Part shown: positions 62,172-64,000 of the stretch, piece by piece
Layout of the letters: every line of letters starts with the position of its first letter
Numbering within the stretch: position 1 is the stretch's first letter
DNA from: Phil1 sp040767925
GTDB lineage: Bacteria > Bacillota > Clostridia > Christensenellales > CAG-138
Direction: 5' to 3'
Length of the DNA stretch: 64,000 bases
Assembly: GCA_040767925.1 (NCBI GenBank)
Contig: JAXGNN010000002.1
Span: forward strand, 434,001-498,000
Notes under the pieces: generated by a model
Databases searched by the model: none
What the model saw: the letters and a program-made list of their open reading frames with translations, nothing else
Told to the model about the DNA's origin: nothing
Made by a program: the position numbers and the translations under genes

Positions 62172-62276
62172 AACGCTTGCGCGGCCGCGAAAGCGGCCGC
62201 AACTTTTTCCCCGCGTCCGCGTTCTATGAATGGGTAGCCTTGGAAGCCTGGCGAATCGAAGGAGGGCGTATCGTAT

Positions 62277-63617
62277 ATGAAAAAGCTGCTTATGGCGTTC
62301 CTGTGCGCCGCGGCGTCGCTTGCGCTCGCGGCGTGTTCCATACTCGGCAATTTGCCCCGGAGCGGGGAAACCCCCGCTCCCGAAAAGACCGATGCCGGAA
62401 CGGGTCTCCCCAACCCGGTCGAGAGCGTCGAAAACGCGTCCGCGTTCGCGGCGCTGGACATCGCGATGGACGCGCCCGAGGGCGCGACGGATATTTCCTA
62501 CTTTATCATCGGCGGCGCGCTCGCCGAGGTGCGCTTCACGCTTGGCGGCTTTGCGTATACGTACCGGGCGAGCAGGGATGAAGGTGATATTTCCGGCGTG
62601 TACGATGCGTTTAAGCCCGCCTTTTCCATGCAGGTGGAAGGCGGCGCGGGCGCCGTCGCGGCGAGCGCCGAGAACGCCGCCTCCGGCGGCAGGCGCGTCA
62701 CCTGGGCGCATGAGGGCGTCCGGTACAGCCTGTGGTGCGCCGGGGAGCCGGATGACGAAACGCTCAAATCCACGGTTCTATACTGCATGGCGCAGTCCTT
62801 CGGCGCGGAAGGGATCGTCGTCGCCGATCTCGTCGACTTCACGCAGGCGAGAAGCCTTAGCATGGACCTCAACGGCGACGGCCTTATCGAGCGCGTCGCC
62901 TTCGATCCCGCGTATGACGATCAAAATTATATCGTCTATACCACCATGCGCGTTTCCTCGGAAGACGGGAGCGCGGCTTCGGCCGATCTGGAGCTCATCT
63001 GCGATCCGAGCGCGGCCTTCGCCTGGGACATCGATGCGGACGGCCTCGTCGAGCTTTTCATCAGCGGGGACATTTGCTCCTGCGATTATGAGACATGGAT
63101 TTTCCGCTACGACGCGGGCGAGCTGATCCCCGCGGAGCCCGCCTATACCCCGGATTATCTTTATGACTACATCCTCCCCGCCGCGTTCGGCGCGGTGGAG
63201 AAAATCGAGGGCTCCGTCGTCACCATCGGCGACACGATCGATATCCTCGGCTCCTGGTGGTGCACGACGCAGTACCGGATGAACCCGGACGGCGTCTTCG
63301 CCCTCGAGCGCGTCCCCGGCAGCATATGGACCTCCCGCAACGCCGACGTGGACTCCGAAGAACTCTGGGAAGGCGGCGTGCTGGTCGCTTCCGCCGAAAT
63401 CCCCGTCATGCTCGACGGGGACAGCGCGCCCTCCGCGCTGCCCGCCGGCACGAAGCTCGCGCTCCTCGATACGGACGGCGCGGGCTACTTCCATTTCTTC
63501 ACCGAGGACGGCCTGACGGGCGTGATCTACGTCGCCTTCGCGGAAGAAGGCTGGGGCTGGCGCATCAACGGCATCGACGAATTCGAACTGTTCTCCGAAC
63601 TGCCGTATGCAGGCTAA
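62277..63617 (+). CDS. Lipoprotein with VCBS/FG-GAP-like repeats
   Basis: 446 residues, lipoprotein signal ALAAC (Cys20) after GAAGGAGGG. Calcium-binding-like loops (DLNGDGLIERVAFDP; DIDADGLVELFISGD) mark two beta-propeller-like repeats around residues 195-280. A C-terminal SH3-like part (LLDTDGAGYFHFFTEDGLTGVIYVAFAEEGWGWRINGIDEFELF) may bind wall or peptide. It is surface exposed by prediction. The stop codon lies in a perfect inverted repeat of the AATTGACAAT type. Function unknown. Confidence 0.75.
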   Translation: MKKLLMAFLCAAASLALAACSILGNLPRSGETPAPEKTDAGTGLPNPVESVENASAFAALDIAMDAPEGATDISYFIIGGALAEVRFTLGGFAYTYRASRDEGDISGVYDAFKPAFSMQVEGGAGAVAASAENAASGGRRVTWAHEGVRYSLWCAGEPDDETLKSTVLYCMAQSFGAEGIVVADLVDFTQARSLSMDLNGDGLIERVAFDPAYDDQNYIVYTTMRVSSEDGSAASADLELICDPSAAFAWDIDADGLVELFISGDICSCDYETWIFRYDAGELIPAEPAYTPDYLYDYILPAAFGAVEKIEGSVVTIGDTIDILGSWWCTTQYRMNPDGVFALERVPGSIWTSRNADVDSEELWEGGVLVASAEIPVMLDGDSAPSALPAGTKLALLDTDGAGYFHFFTEDGLTGVIYVAFAEEGWGWRINGIDEFELFSELPYAG

Positions 63618-63641
63618 TTGACAATCGGTATTGTCAATTAG
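63614..63641. repeat. Inverted AATTGACAAT repeat over the stop codon
   Basis: CTAATTGACAAT (63614-63625) and ATTGTCAATTAG (63630-63641) form a perfect 12-bp stem with loop CGGT. The TAA stop of the lipoprotein gene lies within the left arm. Confidence 0.8.
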
Positions 63642-63687
63642 CCAACTAACAACTAATAGCGAATAGTGAACAGCGAATAAGCGTAAG

Positions 63688-63719
63688 AACGGCTTTTGCG
63701 TGAACGGAAGCCGTTTTTA
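63688..63719 (+). terminator. Terminator of the lipoprotein gene
   Basis: AACGGCTT (63688-63695) pairs with AAGCCGTT (63708-63715), followed by TTTTTAT. Confidence 0.75.
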
Positions 63720-63805
63720 TGTCGGGGGGCTTTTGCGGCGGGGTGCCGGGTTCCATGTTTATCCGGCGCTTTTCTGCTCTGAGGTTTTGCGGGAACGGGG
63801 CGTAG

Positions 63806-63826
63806 GGGCGGATTCCATATCCGCCC
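63806..63826. repeat. Single palindromic repeat related to the 58-kb array
   Basis: GGGCGGAT-TCCAT-ATCCGCCC is the reverse-orientation form of the array hairpin, with one base pair exchanged (G-C for C-G) on both arms. The surrounding 63720-64000 shows no credible gene. Confidence 0.75.
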
Positions 63827-64000
63827 GGTTCCAGCCCCGGCGAAACGCCCCCGCCGCGACGGGGATTCTTCGTTCCTTCCGGGCCGGCGGGGACGGTCCT
63901 GCCTCTTTCGTTTTGCTCGTCTTCCCGACGGCGCCACGCGGATTCCGCGCGCGCATTGCCCTCGCGCATGCAGAACCGTCCCCTGCCTGCCTTAACCCGA

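Noticed and set aside
63646..63969. Small open frames on the minus strand at the right end
   Set aside because: They run through a terminator and a repeat; no start site or family match.

Overview
The window looks like a chromosomal stretch of a GC-rich, anaerobic, endospore-forming clostridial bacterium (Bacillota). The evidence is spmA/spmB, YesM/YesN-like sugar sensing, hybrid-cluster protein with rubredoxin, two-subunit glycine decarboxylase (gcvPA/gcvPB), an LPxTG-like wall protein, and a low-GC rRNA operon flanked by high-GC genes. The genus cannot be named from the sequence alone. Nothing points to a prophage, CRISPR array or insertion sequence. The accessory-looking parts are repeats, lipoproteins and one small low-GC island.

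1-8.2 kb: an oligopeptide ABC transporter (cut by the window edge) behind an LD-carboxypeptidase; a two-gene unit of an acidic helical exported protein and a zinc-ribbon/transmembrane/transglutaminase-like protein; an aldo/keto reductase with iron-sulfur centres; and an AraC/GyrI regulator. 8.2-13 kb: a minus-strand operon of a cytoplasmic penicillin-acylase-family hydrolase and two transporters. 13.1-22.6 kb: a complete galactose-type system (mglB-mglA-mglC) preceded by an AraC-type response regulator, a YesM-type kinase and two further periplasmic-binding-like proteins. A 21-bp-spaced direct repeat upstream of mglB is a candidate regulator site. 22.6-29.2 kb: nfo, a flavin reductase, a block of intergenic hairpins, a P-type cation ATPase behind a probable Mn2+ (yybP-ykoY) riboswitch, and a membrane diguanylate cyclase that appears to start at ATC.

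29.2-36.9 kb: a redox-stress cluster (Crp/Fnr regulator, ferredoxin-like protein, cupin, rubredoxin, hcp, second Crp/Fnr regulator, thioredoxin), a lipoprotein, two XRE regulators and a broken DUF1273 gene. 36.9-42.6 kb: one rRNA operon on the minus strand, 16S-tRNA-Ala-tRNA-Ile-23S-5S, with a decayed extra tRNA-Ile 5' half in the spacer. 42.6-48.7 kb: a lipoprotein joining RCC1-like repeats, a dockerin-like segment and a class B sortase; then greA-lysS and a dusB operon. 48.9-53.3 kb: gcvT-H-PA-PB. 53.6-60.1 kb: a wall-anchored repeat protein, rpsF-ssb-rpsR, gltX with a methyltransferase, a five-unit palindromic repeat array, and glnS. 60.3-64 kb: spmA-spmB-comB and a lipoprotein.

AATTGACAATTG-type repeats sit directly at stop codons of several genes, sometimes supplying the stop codon itself. 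A palindromic repeat with a GATATGGAATC core occurs as an array at 58.06-58.47 kb and singly at 63.8 kb. The most unusual items are the RCC1/dockerin/sortase fusion, the riboswitch-controlled ATPase, the ATC start codon, the tRNA-Ile remnant and the repeat families.
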